64,000 nt of DNA, taken from the NCBI GenBank assembly GCA_964523105.1, contig CAZFZN010000030.1, positions 1-64,000 of the forward strand. The letters run 5' to 3'. A program made the position numbers and the translations under genes. Numbering within the stretch: the first letter of the stretch is position 1; each line of letters begins with the position of its first letter. Below the pieces are notes generated by a model. It saw only the letters and a list, made by a program, of their open reading frames with translations, ran no database searches and was not told where the DNA came from. This document shows positions 45,800-53,734 of this stretch, one piece after another. This stretch comes from V1-33 sp964523105. Its GTDB lineage: Bacteria; Verrucomicrobiota; Verrucomicrobiia; Verrucomicrobiales; V1-33.

Positions 45800-47281
45800 T
45801 CATTTCCCGCCCTGCCACACCGGCCACCAGGCGTGAAACTCCGACGGGCGCAGTCTCATGCGCACGATCTTCGTTTCGCGCAGGCCCAGCAGTTCGCGCT
45901 CCACCAATTCGATGAAGTAGGCGCGGTCGCTGGCGGTGATGTTCTCTGCGGCCCATCGGCGCAGTTCGTGTGCGGCGGCCGGCTTGTTCAGGCCGCGCAC
46001 CACTACGTCCCGCACGCGGGACTTGATCTCGTCGCGGTAGCGCACGTGCGCGGGATCAGGCTCGCCAATTTCCTGACGGATGGCGGCGTAGCGTCCTGCC
46101 GAGCGGTCGTAGGCCCATGCGAAGACATCGCGCAGCACCTCCACGCGGTTCAGTTCATACACCGCGAGAATACCGTCCGCGTAGTCCCGCAACGGGACGC
46201 CCACGTAGGAAATCGGCGCGTAGTTGGCCTGCACGAGCGGAATGTTCGCGGCGATGCGCGACGTGCGTTTGTTTCCGTCCGCGAACGGCTGGAGATAGGG
46301 CAGATGCACCATGAGGAAGAAGCACTGCTCCAGCGGATCGGGAATGGCCGCAACCTTGCGCAGAATGGTATCGAAGCACTCCTCCAGCACCTGCGGGGTG
46401 TTCAGCGGATGAAACACACTGCCGCCGATGCCCACCGGCTGCGTGCGCAGAGCGCCCTCCGCTTCGCGCTCCTCCAGCAGGCCTTCCGTGAGGGTGGCGT
46501 GCAGATTGAGAAACGTGTAGCGGTTGTAGCCGAGTTCGGAGGGATTCTCCACCAGGTACTCGATGGCCGTCTTGTGATTCAGAATCATCTGCGCCTCGAC
46601 GTGGCGCGCCGGATCCTCCAACTTGCCCAGCGCGAGCAGATGATCGGTCTCCAGCAGCGAATAGGTGTTGCCCTCCAGGCGGCTGGAGTTCCACGACAGG
46701 TCGATGAGCAGGCGGTCCAGCACCTGACTCGCATAAGTGCCCGGCGGCAGCGCGGCCATTTCTGCGGACTGCCCGCGCAGGCGCAGCTTTTCGCGCAGCG
46801 CCGCGGGCAGATACCATGTTTTGCCAGGCTCGTAGGCATCCAGAAACTCACGACGGTAGCCGCAGACTTTCCGGTAGCCGACTGGCTGGCGGATAATGTC
46901 GCGGGCTTCGCGCGACTCCGTGCTGAATTGCGGATGCGGTGTGAGATCACGCTCGGCCGACGGCGGAGCGGGTTCCGGCGGCGGCTGTGGCCTGGCAGGC
47001 TCGCGGCCGTCAGTGGCTTCCGGCTCGCGCAGACGGCCGGTCATCTCCGGTGCGGATGGCTTGAGCAGCCCGCGCCGTCCGGCATCGGTGAGGTGGTAAC
47101 GCGTCGCCCGCGCCTTGCCGGTGCGGGACACCCAGCCGAGCCGGACGAATTCGTCCATCTTGCGCAGCACCGTGCGGCGTGCCGCCAGTCCGGCGACGGC
47201 GCGGCAAAGTTCGTCCATCCCCGCTCCCCGCGGGCTGGCGGCAAGGATTTGGCCCAATTGGGATTCAAGCGGCGTATTCAT
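45800..47281 (-). CDS. fic: Fic-family protein with N-terminal winged-helix-like domain and non-canonical active site
   Basis: 493 residues from ATG 47281. Residues 1-75 look like a winged helix (DELCRAVAGLAARRTVLRKM, LGWVSRTGKARATRYHLTDA). A Pro-rich linker follows, then the Fic domain. The inhibitory helix SSRLEGN (199-205) fits the (S/T)xxxE(G/N) consensus. The Fic loop reads QPFADGNKRTSR (331-342), so the normally invariant catalytic His is Gln and the GNGR glycine is Lys. AMP transfer in the usual way is therefore doubtful, although alternative chemistry exists in divergent Fic families. Its start codon lies in an array of TGGCG repeats (47269-47340) that may be its operator. Confidence 0.88.
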   Translation of the reverse strand: MNTPLESQLGQILAASPRGAGMDELCRAVAGLAARRTVLRKMDEFVRLGWVSRTGKARATRYHLTDAGRRGLLKPSAPEMTGRLREPEATDGREPARPQPPPEPAPPSAERDLTPHPQFSTESREARDIIRQPVGYRKVCGYRREFLDAYEPGKTWYLPAALREKLRLRGQSAEMAALPPGTYASQVLDRLLIDLSWNSSRLEGNTYSLLETDHLLALGKLEDPARHVEAQMILNHKTAIEYLVENPSELGYNRYTFLNLHATLTEGLLEEREAEGALRTQPVGIGGSVFHPLNTPQVLEECFDTILRKVAAIPDPLEQCFFLMVHLPYLQPFADGNKRTSRIAANIPLVQANYAPISYVGVPLRDYADGILAVYELNRVEVLRDVFAWAYDRSAGRYAAIRQEIGEPDPAHVRYRDEIKSRVRDVVVRGLNKPAAAHELRRWAAENITASDRAYFIELVERELLGLRETKIVRMRLRPSEFHAWWPVWQGGK

Positions 47282-47340
47282 GGCGTGAATTGGCCTGATT
47301 GTGGCGCAATTGGCGTATTGTTGGCGCAATATTGGCGCGA
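47269..47340. promoter_or_regulatory. Helically phased TGGCG repeat array over the fic start (putative operator)
   Basis: Seven near-identical units of consensus TTGGCG(T/C)AATT have their GGCG (one GGCC) at 47271, 47282, 47292, 47303, 47312, 47323 and 47334. The spacings of 11, 10, 11, 9, 11 and 11 average 10.5 bases, one DNA helical turn. The array covers the fic ATG (47279-47281) and the divergent intergenic region towards the C25 protease gene (47408). Such spacing suits cooperative binding on one face of the helix. Confidence 0.6.
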
Positions 47341-47407
47341 TGCAAGCCCCTTTCGGCTCGATTTTTCTGCCTGGTCATGCCGAGTAGCATGCCCAGGGTG
47401 CCGGGCC

Positions 47408-48901
47408 ATGAAGCTCATCCTTTTCCTCGCCACCGTTCTTTACGCAGCGCCCTGTCATGCCAGCGGGCAATGGATCGCCGTGGTGGCGCCGGGATTGGAG
47501 GAATCCATGAAGCCGCTGGTGGAGCAGCGTCGGACGGAGGGCTGGGAAGTGACCATCATTCCGGCCTCGGAGGATCCCGCGCCAGCGATGAAACAAATTG
47601 CCGTGCTCGCAGCGAAAAGTCAGCCGTGCTGCGTGGTGCTCGCGGGCGATTTCCTGGAAACTGGTGTGCCCGCGGGCAAAGGCACGAAACTGCGCATGAC
47701 CGGCGAACCCACCGACCTGACATGGACGCAGTGCGCGAATGGCGCGCCCGTGGAAACCGGCCGGCTGCCGGCGCGCCATGCGGACGAGGCGCGGGTGATG
47801 GTGCAGAATATCCTGACATGGCCGCGCGAGCAGCGGACGCGCATGGCGTTTCCGTCCGCGGCGCTGCTCGCGGGACATCACGCTGCGCCGGAAGCGTTCA
47901 GCAGGATCGCCGACAACCTCACCAATACGCTCGCGCAGCGGCTGATCGCGCGTTTGCCGGCAGAGTGGGAAATGGACGCCGCGGTTCATATCGACGGCAG
48001 CCCGTGGCAGGTCTCCGGCAGCGATGTGCACGCGGCAGCCGCAAAGATGATGAGCACGCGGGCGACGCTCTTTGCCTACATGGGCCACAGCAGCCCGATG
48101 GCGGCCTTTTCCAGGAGCGACATGCTGCTCGCGGTGCCTGAATGGAAAAAACTGCCCGCCGACGGCCCGCGCCCGGGACTGTTCTTCACCTGCGGGTGCT
48201 TCAGTTGTCAGGTCCATGCGCGGCAGGAATCTTTCGGACTCGCCGCCATCCGCGCGCCTGGAGGACCGCCCGCGGTCATTGGCAGCCATGGTGAGTCGTG
48301 GTCGGCGATGGGTTATCTCGCCATGTCAGGACTCACCGCTGCTTTGGAAAAGAAACCCGTCCGCGCCGGTGAATTCTGGACCGCAGCGCTGCACGGCATC
48401 GAGAAGGCGGAGATCAGCGCTGCGGAGTTCGCCATGCTCGACATGGCCGACGGCACGCAGGGCAAGGTGCCGCTCGATCAGCAGCGCGGCGAGCACATGG
48501 AAATGTGGATGTTCCTCGGCGACCCCGCCATGTCGCTGGCACCACAGCCGCCGGGAATCGAAGTGAAAGCCAGCGTCTCCGGCGACGCGCTGTCCGTCTC
48601 CGGCACGGTGCCCGCCGTGCAGTCCGGCAGCACCATTCGCATCACCGTCGAGCGCCATCCCTCCGCGGTGCCGCAAAACCTGACCGCCGTGCCTGACAAG
48701 GGAACCGATCGCCAAAATGCCGCGCGCGAACACCGGCGGCAGGCAGTGGAAGTCACCTTCGCCTCCACTGAAACCAAAGCCGGCGGCTCGTCGTTTACAG
48801 CCAGCATTCCCATCCCCTCCGGCGCGCCGGCCAGGCCGTGGACCATTCGTGCCGTCAGCAGCCCTGATGCTTCAGCCGGCGCTGCAGTGCAGCTTCGCTG
48901 A
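47408..48901 (+). CDS. Secreted peptidase C25 (gingipain-like) family protein
   Basis: 497 residues from ATG 47408, signal peptide about 1-19 (MKLILFLATVLYAAPCHASG). The caspase-like fold of clan CD is indicated by catalytic His227 in LFAYMGHSSPMAAF and Cys262 (or Cys264) in GLFFTCGCFSCQVH, then AVIGSHGESW and FLGDPAMSLAP. A beta-sandwich-like tail of about 130 residues follows (KASVSGDALSVSGTVPAVQS), as in other C25 proteins where it anchors or targets the enzyme. The sequence is shorter than gingipains and has no sorting domain. The gene is divergent from fic with 126 bases between starts. Confidence 0.8.
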   Translation: MKLILFLATVLYAAPCHASGQWIAVVAPGLEESMKPLVEQRRTEGWEVTIIPASEDPAPAMKQIAVLAAKSQPCCVVLAGDFLETGVPAGKGTKLRMTGEPTDLTWTQCANGAPVETGRLPARHADEARVMVQNILTWPREQRTRMAFPSAALLAGHHAAPEAFSRIADNLTNTLAQRLIARLPAEWEMDAAVHIDGSPWQVSGSDVHAAAAKMMSTRATLFAYMGHSSPMAAFSRSDMLLAVPEWKKLPADGPRPGLFFTCGCFSCQVHARQESFGLAAIRAPGGPPAVIGSHGESWSAMGYLAMSGLTAALEKKPVRAGEFWTAALHGIEKAEISAAEFAMLDMADGTQGKVPLDQQRGEHMEMWMFLGDPAMSLAPQPPGIEVKASVSGDALSVSGTVPAVQSGSTIRITVERHPSAVPQNLTAVPDKGTDRQNAAREHRRQAVEVTFASTETKAGGSSFTASIPIPSGAPARPWTIRAVSSPDASAGAAVQLR

Positions 48902-48985
48902 GCGGTATCCCGCTTTCCCGTCCGTCCGCTGCAAAGCCAAACCGCCGCTTGGCGTCCCTGCGCAACTGTGGCAGTTTCCGCCGTC

Positions 48986-49336
48986 ATGAACCCCGCACCT
49001 CCAGCCGCGCCCGCGCGAGAACGCACCGGCGATGAAGTCTCCGCCGAGCGCTACCGCCTTATCGCGGACAAGATCGAGGCCGATCCTTCGCTGCTCGACA
49101 TCCCGCTGGCCAACATCGCCCGCTGGCTGGCGAATGGTCACTCCGCGGTAAAGCGCCTCGAAGGCTGGCGCGCTATGCTTCTCGAAGCCAAGACCAGCCG
49201 CGCCGGACTGCAAAAGGTGCTCGACATCCTGCGCGACGAAGAATGGGAGGCCATGATGTGGAAAGGCTTCTCCCCATTCCCCGGCATTCTGAACAAGGAG
49301 GAACTGGCCCGGCTGTCATGGACATCGAGTCACTGA
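48986..49336 (+). CDS. Small protein preceding a nucleotidyltransferase (possible antitoxin-like partner)
   Basis: 116 residues from ATG 48986. After a Pro/Ala-rich start, the body is helical: ERYRLIADKIEADPSLLDIP, LANIARWLANGHSAVKRLEG and FSPFPGILNKEELARL. I recall the same type of protein next to DUF6036-type nucleotidyltransferase genes. It has no catalytic motif. The 3' end overlaps the following gene by 19 bases, so the two are translationally coupled; a toxin-antitoxin or regulatory pair is the working hypothesis. Confidence 0.65.
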   Translation: MNPAPPAAPARERTGDEVSAERYRLIADKIEADPSLLDIPLANIARWLANGHSAVKRLEGWRAMLLEAKTSRAGLQKVLDILRDEEWEAMMWKGFSPFPGILNKEELARLSWTSSH

Positions 49337-49905
49337 GAAAACTGATCGCCGAAGTCACTGCGCGCGAGCCTGCCAGGCGCATCCTTCTGTTTGGCTCGTC
49401 ATCGCTCTTTGCTTCGTTTCCCGACGTGCCCCCGGCAGTCATCGGCACCGAGACCACTCTGGATGCCGACTTCTTTCTCGACCCGGATGATGTGGAATCG
49501 CGCGCCAAACTGCTGGCTTACCTTGGCAAGGAACAGGAATACCACCTCACCCACGGCTTCTACGGCGACTTTGTGGACCTGCGCATGGCGGAGCAGTTTC
49601 CGGAAGGCTGGCGCGGCCGGCTGGTGCCGATGCCTGGATTCGACAACGTCTTCGCGCTGCACCCGATGGACATGGCCGTCTCGAAAGTGGTGGCCACCGC
49701 CAGCTCACGGCTGGACAAACGCTTTGGCCGACGCCCCTCCGACCGCGGGCTGAAAGACATCAACACTCTCGTGGCCCTCATCCGCGCCGGCCGGCTGGAC
49801 GGCGGCGAACTGGACCGCCGCGTGCGCGCGCTGGATCATGCGCCCGCCATGATCGTGGAATGCGGCCAGGTGTTGCGCGAGGTGCAGGAACGGACGAACA
49901 CCTGA
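49318..49905 (+). CDS. DUF6036-like nucleotidyltransferase
   Basis: 195 residues from ATG 49318, preceded by AAGGAGG (49296-49302), one of the few clear ribosome-binding sites in the window. The N-terminus ARRILLFGSSSLF and TTLDADFFLD supply a Gly-Ser and Asp-x-Asp nucleotidyltransferase site, like AbiEii/DUF6036 proteins. The remainder (HGFYGDFVDLRMAEQFPEGW, MDMAVSKVVATASSRLDKRF, DINTLVALIRAGRLD) fits that fold. Related enzymes modify tRNA or other targets in type IV-like toxin-antitoxin systems. It overlaps its partner by 19 bases. Activity and target are inferred. Confidence 0.75.
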   Translation: MDIESLRKLIAEVTAREPARRILLFGSSSLFASFPDVPPAVIGTETTLDADFFLDPDDVESRAKLLAYLGKEQEYHLTHGFYGDFVDLRMAEQFPEGWRGRLVPMPGFDNVFALHPMDMAVSKVVATASSRLDKRFGRRPSDRGLKDINTLVALIRAGRLDGGELDRRVRALDHAPAMIVECGQVLREVQERTNT

Positions 49906-49958
49906 GAGACTTACGGCACTGGAACCCGGGAGCGAAGCGACGGCATTGTGAGAACTGT

Positions 49959-50107
49959 TGGGGCGAGGCTGCGCCCAGGCCGGCAATCCGCTGGCCGGCG
50001 TCCCGGCGCAGGGCGGCGTGGAGTCTGCATCGCCGTCATGCAAAGACCTTGCCGCGGTGCATCTCCTCCGCCCGCGGTGATCTCGGCTCGGGCGCAGCCC
50101 CGCCCCA
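49959..50107. repeat. Intergenic inverted repeat (element iii)
   Basis: TGGGGCGAGGCTGCGCCC (49959-49976) and GGGCGCAGCCCCGCCCCA (50090-50107) are inverse copies with one mismatch, about 110 bases apart. Between them is GC-rich sequence with further small palindromes (GGCCGGCAATCCGCTGGCCGG). The element fills most of the gap between the nucleotidyltransferase stop and the convergent 50175 gene end. Confidence 0.7.
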
Positions 50108-50174
50108 CCTGGCTGCAACAGAGCGCGCACTCCGGAAAGCGGCGTAATGGCTCTGATCTCCACGCGGCCTCCTG

Positions 50175-51998
50175 TCACCGCGCCAGCAGCACCAGCACAT
50201 GCCAGCGCCCGTGCTCCGGCGTACCCTCGCGGGCATTCGACGCGCGCACGTCGGCGATGACGGGCTGGCCTCGGGTGAGGCGGATGTTGTCCAGTTTGAT
50301 CTGCTGCTGGCAGCGGCGATCCGACATCTCTTCCGGAATCTTTGCACCGGGTTCGCCAAAGGGCTGCGCCGGAGCGGTATCCCATTCCAGTGTGCCCGCC
50401 ACCGTGATGGACTTCGCTTCGAAGTTGAAGTGCTCGACATTGAGTTCCAGTCCGCACGGCAATATGTCCCATGCGCTGGGCAGGCCGACGGCTTCGTTCA
50501 CGCTCGATGGATTGAACTCGAGCGGATGCGGCACGTGACGATGGCAGGCCACTTTCATAGGCTGCTGGCCGGTAAAGGTGATGGCGGCGAGAGCTGGACA
50601 TGGGAGTTCGCCTGCCAGGAATCGTGCGACCAGCGGAGTGGCGGAATCCCCCGGCTTCAGGACGGCGGCTTCTCCGGCGGGCAGGGAAAGGATGACCGCG
50701 TGAAGAAAGGTCTGCGGCGGGAGTTGTTCAGTGGACGTCCCGGGTAGGGGAGACTGGAGGAGAAAGGTGATGTCCGTCCGGCCATCCGGCGCGGCTTCGT
50801 CCTCTGTGGCCGGGCTTGTCGAAATCGTGGCCGCGCAGCGAACACCGGATGGCGGAATGTGCAGGCCCGTGACGAATTCCCGATCCACCCAGGACGCCTG
50901 CGCTCCATAAAGGGCAGGATGCTTTGCGGACGGGTGATACGGCACAAGTTCCAACGCCTCCGCCCGCATAAGGGCTGCGCGCCAGCCTGCACCCATTTCA
51001 GTTGGATTACCGCTGCTGCCCGATTCAGTCTCAAGCCTGCTGCCGGGATTGAACTCAGACGAGCCAAGCGGAATGAGTTCCGTGAAGCGATCGGGATAAT
51101 GAAACTGAGCTTGGCTACTGGCGAGGCTGCGATGTCCTCCGCGACACAGCACCGCGCTGTGATCGCACAATTCCGCGCCGCCTTCCTCCACCATGCTACG
51201 CAGCCGGGCGTAGAGTGCCGCATCATCTCCGGACGACGAGAGCAGCAGCGCGGCGGCCTCTTCGCGTGACAGGCGAAAGGTGAGGGCATGTAGCCGGCGC
51301 TGATTGATGACATGGGGCAGCGTGCCGCCGGCCGGGGCAGGTTTTTCTCCATCCAGCCCGGCGCGCAGGAAGGTGTAATGGAAAGCCGGCTCCGCTTCGA
51401 CCGAGAAGGAAGAGGCCGGTGATGGCATAATAGAGAGGAGCAGCGTGCGCCCGGTCCATGTCAGGGCCTGAGTAGTAATTCTGTGAAAACCCATCACCGG
51501 TTGCAGGGTGCGGCCCATTTTCCCGGAGCCGCGAAAGTCCGGTACTGGCCAGGGATGCAGCGCCAGCAGGGTGCCGGATTCGGGCGCGAGATTAATGTCC
51601 AGCGGCTGCTGTGGCCAGCCGGGAATGAGTTCGCCAACGGTGACCTCCGCCTCGAACGTGTGACCGAGATTCTGAGATGTGAAGCTGTAAGGAAATATAA
51701 ACCAGCCGGTCGCATCGGCTTCGCTTTCGGTTGGATAGGGAAACTCCCGCAGAGCCTCCACCTTAGACCGCTGGCCACCGCGGACGGGCATTGTCTGGTC
51801 AGCAACGCGCTCCGCTTTGCCGGCGGCGACATCCGCGGCGAGGCTGGCGTAGAGCGATTCGTCGCAGTCGGGCTGTGCGGCGTCCAGTGCGGTGGCGGCA
51901 CCGGATTTTTCAAACGTCACCACGCGCACCTGCACATGGCGCACATCCTGAGCGGCCAGCGGCAGCGCTGTGATGATGAGAAGAAGCGGGAGTTTCAT
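50175..51998 (-). CDS. Exported protein with two secretin-like N-type modules, coupled to the sigma fusion
   Basis: 607 residues from ATG 51998, signal peptide 1-17 (MKLPLLLIITALPLAAQ). Two homologous modules are visible: 20-215, with SLYASLAADVAAGKAERVAD then GGQRSKVEALREFPYPTES; and 235-480, with ALYARLRSMVEEGGAELCDH then RGGHRSLASSQAQFHYPDRF. The same module forms the C-terminus of the sigma fusion upstream (SGQRVKLEKIKEFPYPTDF). The segment resembles part of verrucomicrobial secretin/type II secretion proteins with an 'REFxYPTEFD...TPTAFETRNVG' signature; that is from memory. ATG and the upstream TGA overlap as ATGA, so translation is coupled. Function unknown, probably periplasmic. Confidence 0.75.
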   Translation of the reverse strand: MKLPLLLIITALPLAAQDVRHVQVRVVTFEKSGAATALDAAQPDCDESLYASLAADVAAGKAERVADQTMPVRGGQRSKVEALREFPYPTESEADATGWFIFPYSFTSQNLGHTFEAEVTVGELIPGWPQQPLDINLAPESGTLLALHPWPVPDFRGSGKMGRTLQPVMGFHRITTQALTWTGRTLLLSIMPSPASSFSVEAEPAFHYTFLRAGLDGEKPAPAGGTLPHVINQRRLHALTFRLSREEAAALLLSSSGDDAALYARLRSMVEEGGAELCDHSAVLCRGGHRSLASSQAQFHYPDRFTELIPLGSSEFNPGSRLETESGSSGNPTEMGAGWRAALMRAEALELVPYHPSAKHPALYGAQASWVDREFVTGLHIPPSGVRCAATISTSPATEDEAAPDGRTDITFLLQSPLPGTSTEQLPPQTFLHAVILSLPAGEAAVLKPGDSATPLVARFLAGELPCPALAAITFTGQQPMKVACHRHVPHPLEFNPSSVNEAVGLPSAWDILPCGLELNVEHFNFEAKSITVAGTLEWDTAPAQPFGEPGAKIPEEMSDRRCQQQIKLDNIRLTRGQPVIADVRASNAREGTPEHGRWHVLVLLAR

Positions 51999-53443
51999 GG
52001 TGTGGTGACGGTGACAAAGACGAACAGACGCTTCGCCGGCACGCCGGGCAGGAGGGGAAGCTGGCTGCATTGCATGAGACCGGACTCTCCGGGCCGCAGC
52101 ATCGCCTGCCCGGTGACTTTGGCGTAGCGAAACTCCGGCATCTTCGCGGCGGGGAGGTCTTTGTTTTCCGGATCTGACAGGCTCGTAGACCAGTGCACCA
52201 ATTCCGGCTCGGCGAAGTGGTGCTCCAAGGCCATGAAGAGATCACAGAATTCGCCGTCCTCTGAAACCGTCAGCTCCAACTCGGCAGTGCTGCCGACATT
52301 GCGGAAGCTGAATTCCGTCGGCGTGATCATGCCCTTCTCGCCGGGCTCGAAGTCCGTCGGATAGGGAAACTCTTTGATCTTCTCCAGCTTCACGCGCTGT
52401 CCGCTGGTGCATGGTTTGGAAAGCTCGGCAGCTACTTCAATACCGTCGGCTTTGGTCCTGGCCAGTTGCAGCAGCGATTCGAGCAGGGCGGTGTCTCCGT
52501 CGCTGTTCCACCGCGCATCCATGAGGGCTGCGGCCTTCGCTTCCGGCACGGTGATGAAATGAACGGTGAGGTTCATGATCACGGCCTGACTAAGTGCAGG
52601 GACGGCTGCTCCCCGGACTGCGCCGCCGGCAGAAATGCCCGCAGCACGCGGCGGCCGTGTCGAATCATCGAGCATCGCCTGCCACTGCCAGACCGCGAGG
52701 ACGGCAAGAAGGAGCACCGCACCGCCGGCGATGGCACCGCGATGATGGCGCAGCCACGAGAGAAGCGTTGTGATTCCCCCTGCAACGGGCGCGGCAGCGT
52801 TTGCCAGAGAGGCATGCGCGATTTGTCCGGCCAGTCCGGCCGGCGGAGACGCGACGGATTTGTCTGCGAGCAGCGAAGTGAGGAGCGCCACGGTGAGCAG
52901 CGCGCTGCGTTTGCCGAGCAGGCCGCGGAGTTTTTCGAGGGCGCGGGCGGTTCTCATGCGGGCGGCGTCTTCGCTGGTGCCGAGTGCGGCGGCGATGGAG
53001 CGGAAGTCGCGCTTTTCAAAGAACCGGAGCACGACGGCATCGCGGTCGGCGGCGGGGAGGCGGTTGAGCGCGGCATCGAGGTGAGGCGCTAGGTCCGGCC
53101 AGGGATCGGCGGTGGAAGCAGTCATGGCGGCGGCGTGTTGTTGTTCGCGGGCGCGGCGGCGGGCAGCGGAGCGCAGGGCTTTGCGGGCGGTGAAGCAGGT
53201 GTGGCGGTGCAGCCAGCCGCCGAGCACCACGCGCGGAGGAAGCTTCGGCGCGTAAGCGGCGAGATGCGCGAAGACCTCCTGCGTGATGTCGTCGGCGAGC
53301 GCCGAATCGTCGTTCACCATGCGCCGCGCGGCGCTCCACACCGCGGGGAGATGCCGCTCCACCAGGGCGTGAAACGCCGACTCATCGCGCGAGGCGCAGA
53401 ATTCCCGCAGCAGGCTGGAATCGTCGGCGTCGGGTTCGGTCAT
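51995..53443 (-). CDS. ECF-type sigma factor fused to a TM helix and a secretin-like extracytoplasmic domain
   Basis: 482 residues from ATG 53443. Sigma region 2 occupies about 24-98 (VWSAARRMVNDDSALADDIT-QEVFAHL, GGWLHRHTCFTARKALR) and region 4 about 120-176 (ALNRLPAADRDAVVLRFFEK, SIAAALGTSEDAARMRTARA). Residues 177-235 hold weakly hydrophobic sequence, and a strong TM helix lies at 236-256 (AIAGGAVLLLAVLAVWQW). Residues 290-482 form a domain homologous to both modules of the next gene, including TSGQRVKLEKIKEFPYPTDF, TPTEFSFRNVGSTAELELTV and the end AKRLFVFVTVTTP. The predicted topology is sigma inside, sensor-like domain outside. It ends in an ATGA overlap with the downstream gene. Confidence 0.85.
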   Translation of the reverse strand: MTEPDADDSSLLREFCASRDESAFHALVERHLPAVWSAARRMVNDDSALADDITQEVFAHLAAYAPKLPPRVVLGGWLHRHTCFTARKALRSAARRRAREQQHAAAMTASTADPWPDLAPHLDAALNRLPAADRDAVVLRFFEKRDFRSIAAALGTSEDAARMRTARALEKLRGLLGKRSALLTVALLTSLLADKSVASPPAGLAGQIAHASLANAAAPVAGGITTLLSWLRHHRGAIAGGAVLLLAVLAVWQWQAMLDDSTRPPRAAGISAGGAVRGAAVPALSQAVIMNLTVHFITVPEAKAAALMDARWNSDGDTALLESLLQLARTKADGIEVAAELSKPCTSGQRVKLEKIKEFPYPTDFEPGEKGMITPTEFSFRNVGSTAELELTVSEDGEFCDLFMALEHHFAEPELVHWSTSLSDPENKDLPAAKMPEFRYAKVTGQAMLRPGESGLMQCSQLPLLPGVPAKRLFVFVTVTTP

Positions 53444-53554
53444 GGCAGTTTGCTTATGACATAGAACCCGCCGGGACGGCAAACCGAACAAAGGAATTTG
53501 CCGGAATGAAGGCAGTCCCTGCTCGCGGGAGGTTACCGCGCCTGGATGTAGCGT

Positions 53555-53662
53555 TGGTGTATAGCCTTTAGGCGATCGAAGCCAAACCTGCGGCGCAGCC
53601 GCCGTTTCCGCTGAAAGGGCCGCGCCGCTAAGTCGGGTTAATCGGCTAAAGCCTATACACCA
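53555..53662. repeat. Intergenic inverted repeat (element iv) upstream of the sigma-fusion operon
   Basis: TGGTGTATAGCCTTTAGGCG (53555 onward, arm to 53576) and its inverse ending GCCTATACACCA (53641-53662) match in 20 of 22 positions, separated by 64 bases of GC-rich sequence. It begins about 110 bases upstream of ATG 53443. No T-run follows. It looks like a non-autonomous repeat element and could affect expression of the operon. Confidence 0.75.
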
Positions 53663-53734
53663 GCCGTGGGCCGCTTCACATCACGAGGGGATCACCCTCC
53701 CGGCGAGAGCGACTCTTCCGGCGTGCCCGTTCGT

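Noticed and set aside
45686..47407. 5' extension of the gingipain-like gene, giving an apparent 1071-residue protein
   Set aside because: The extension is antisense to the Fic gene, and a signal peptide marks the true start at 47408.
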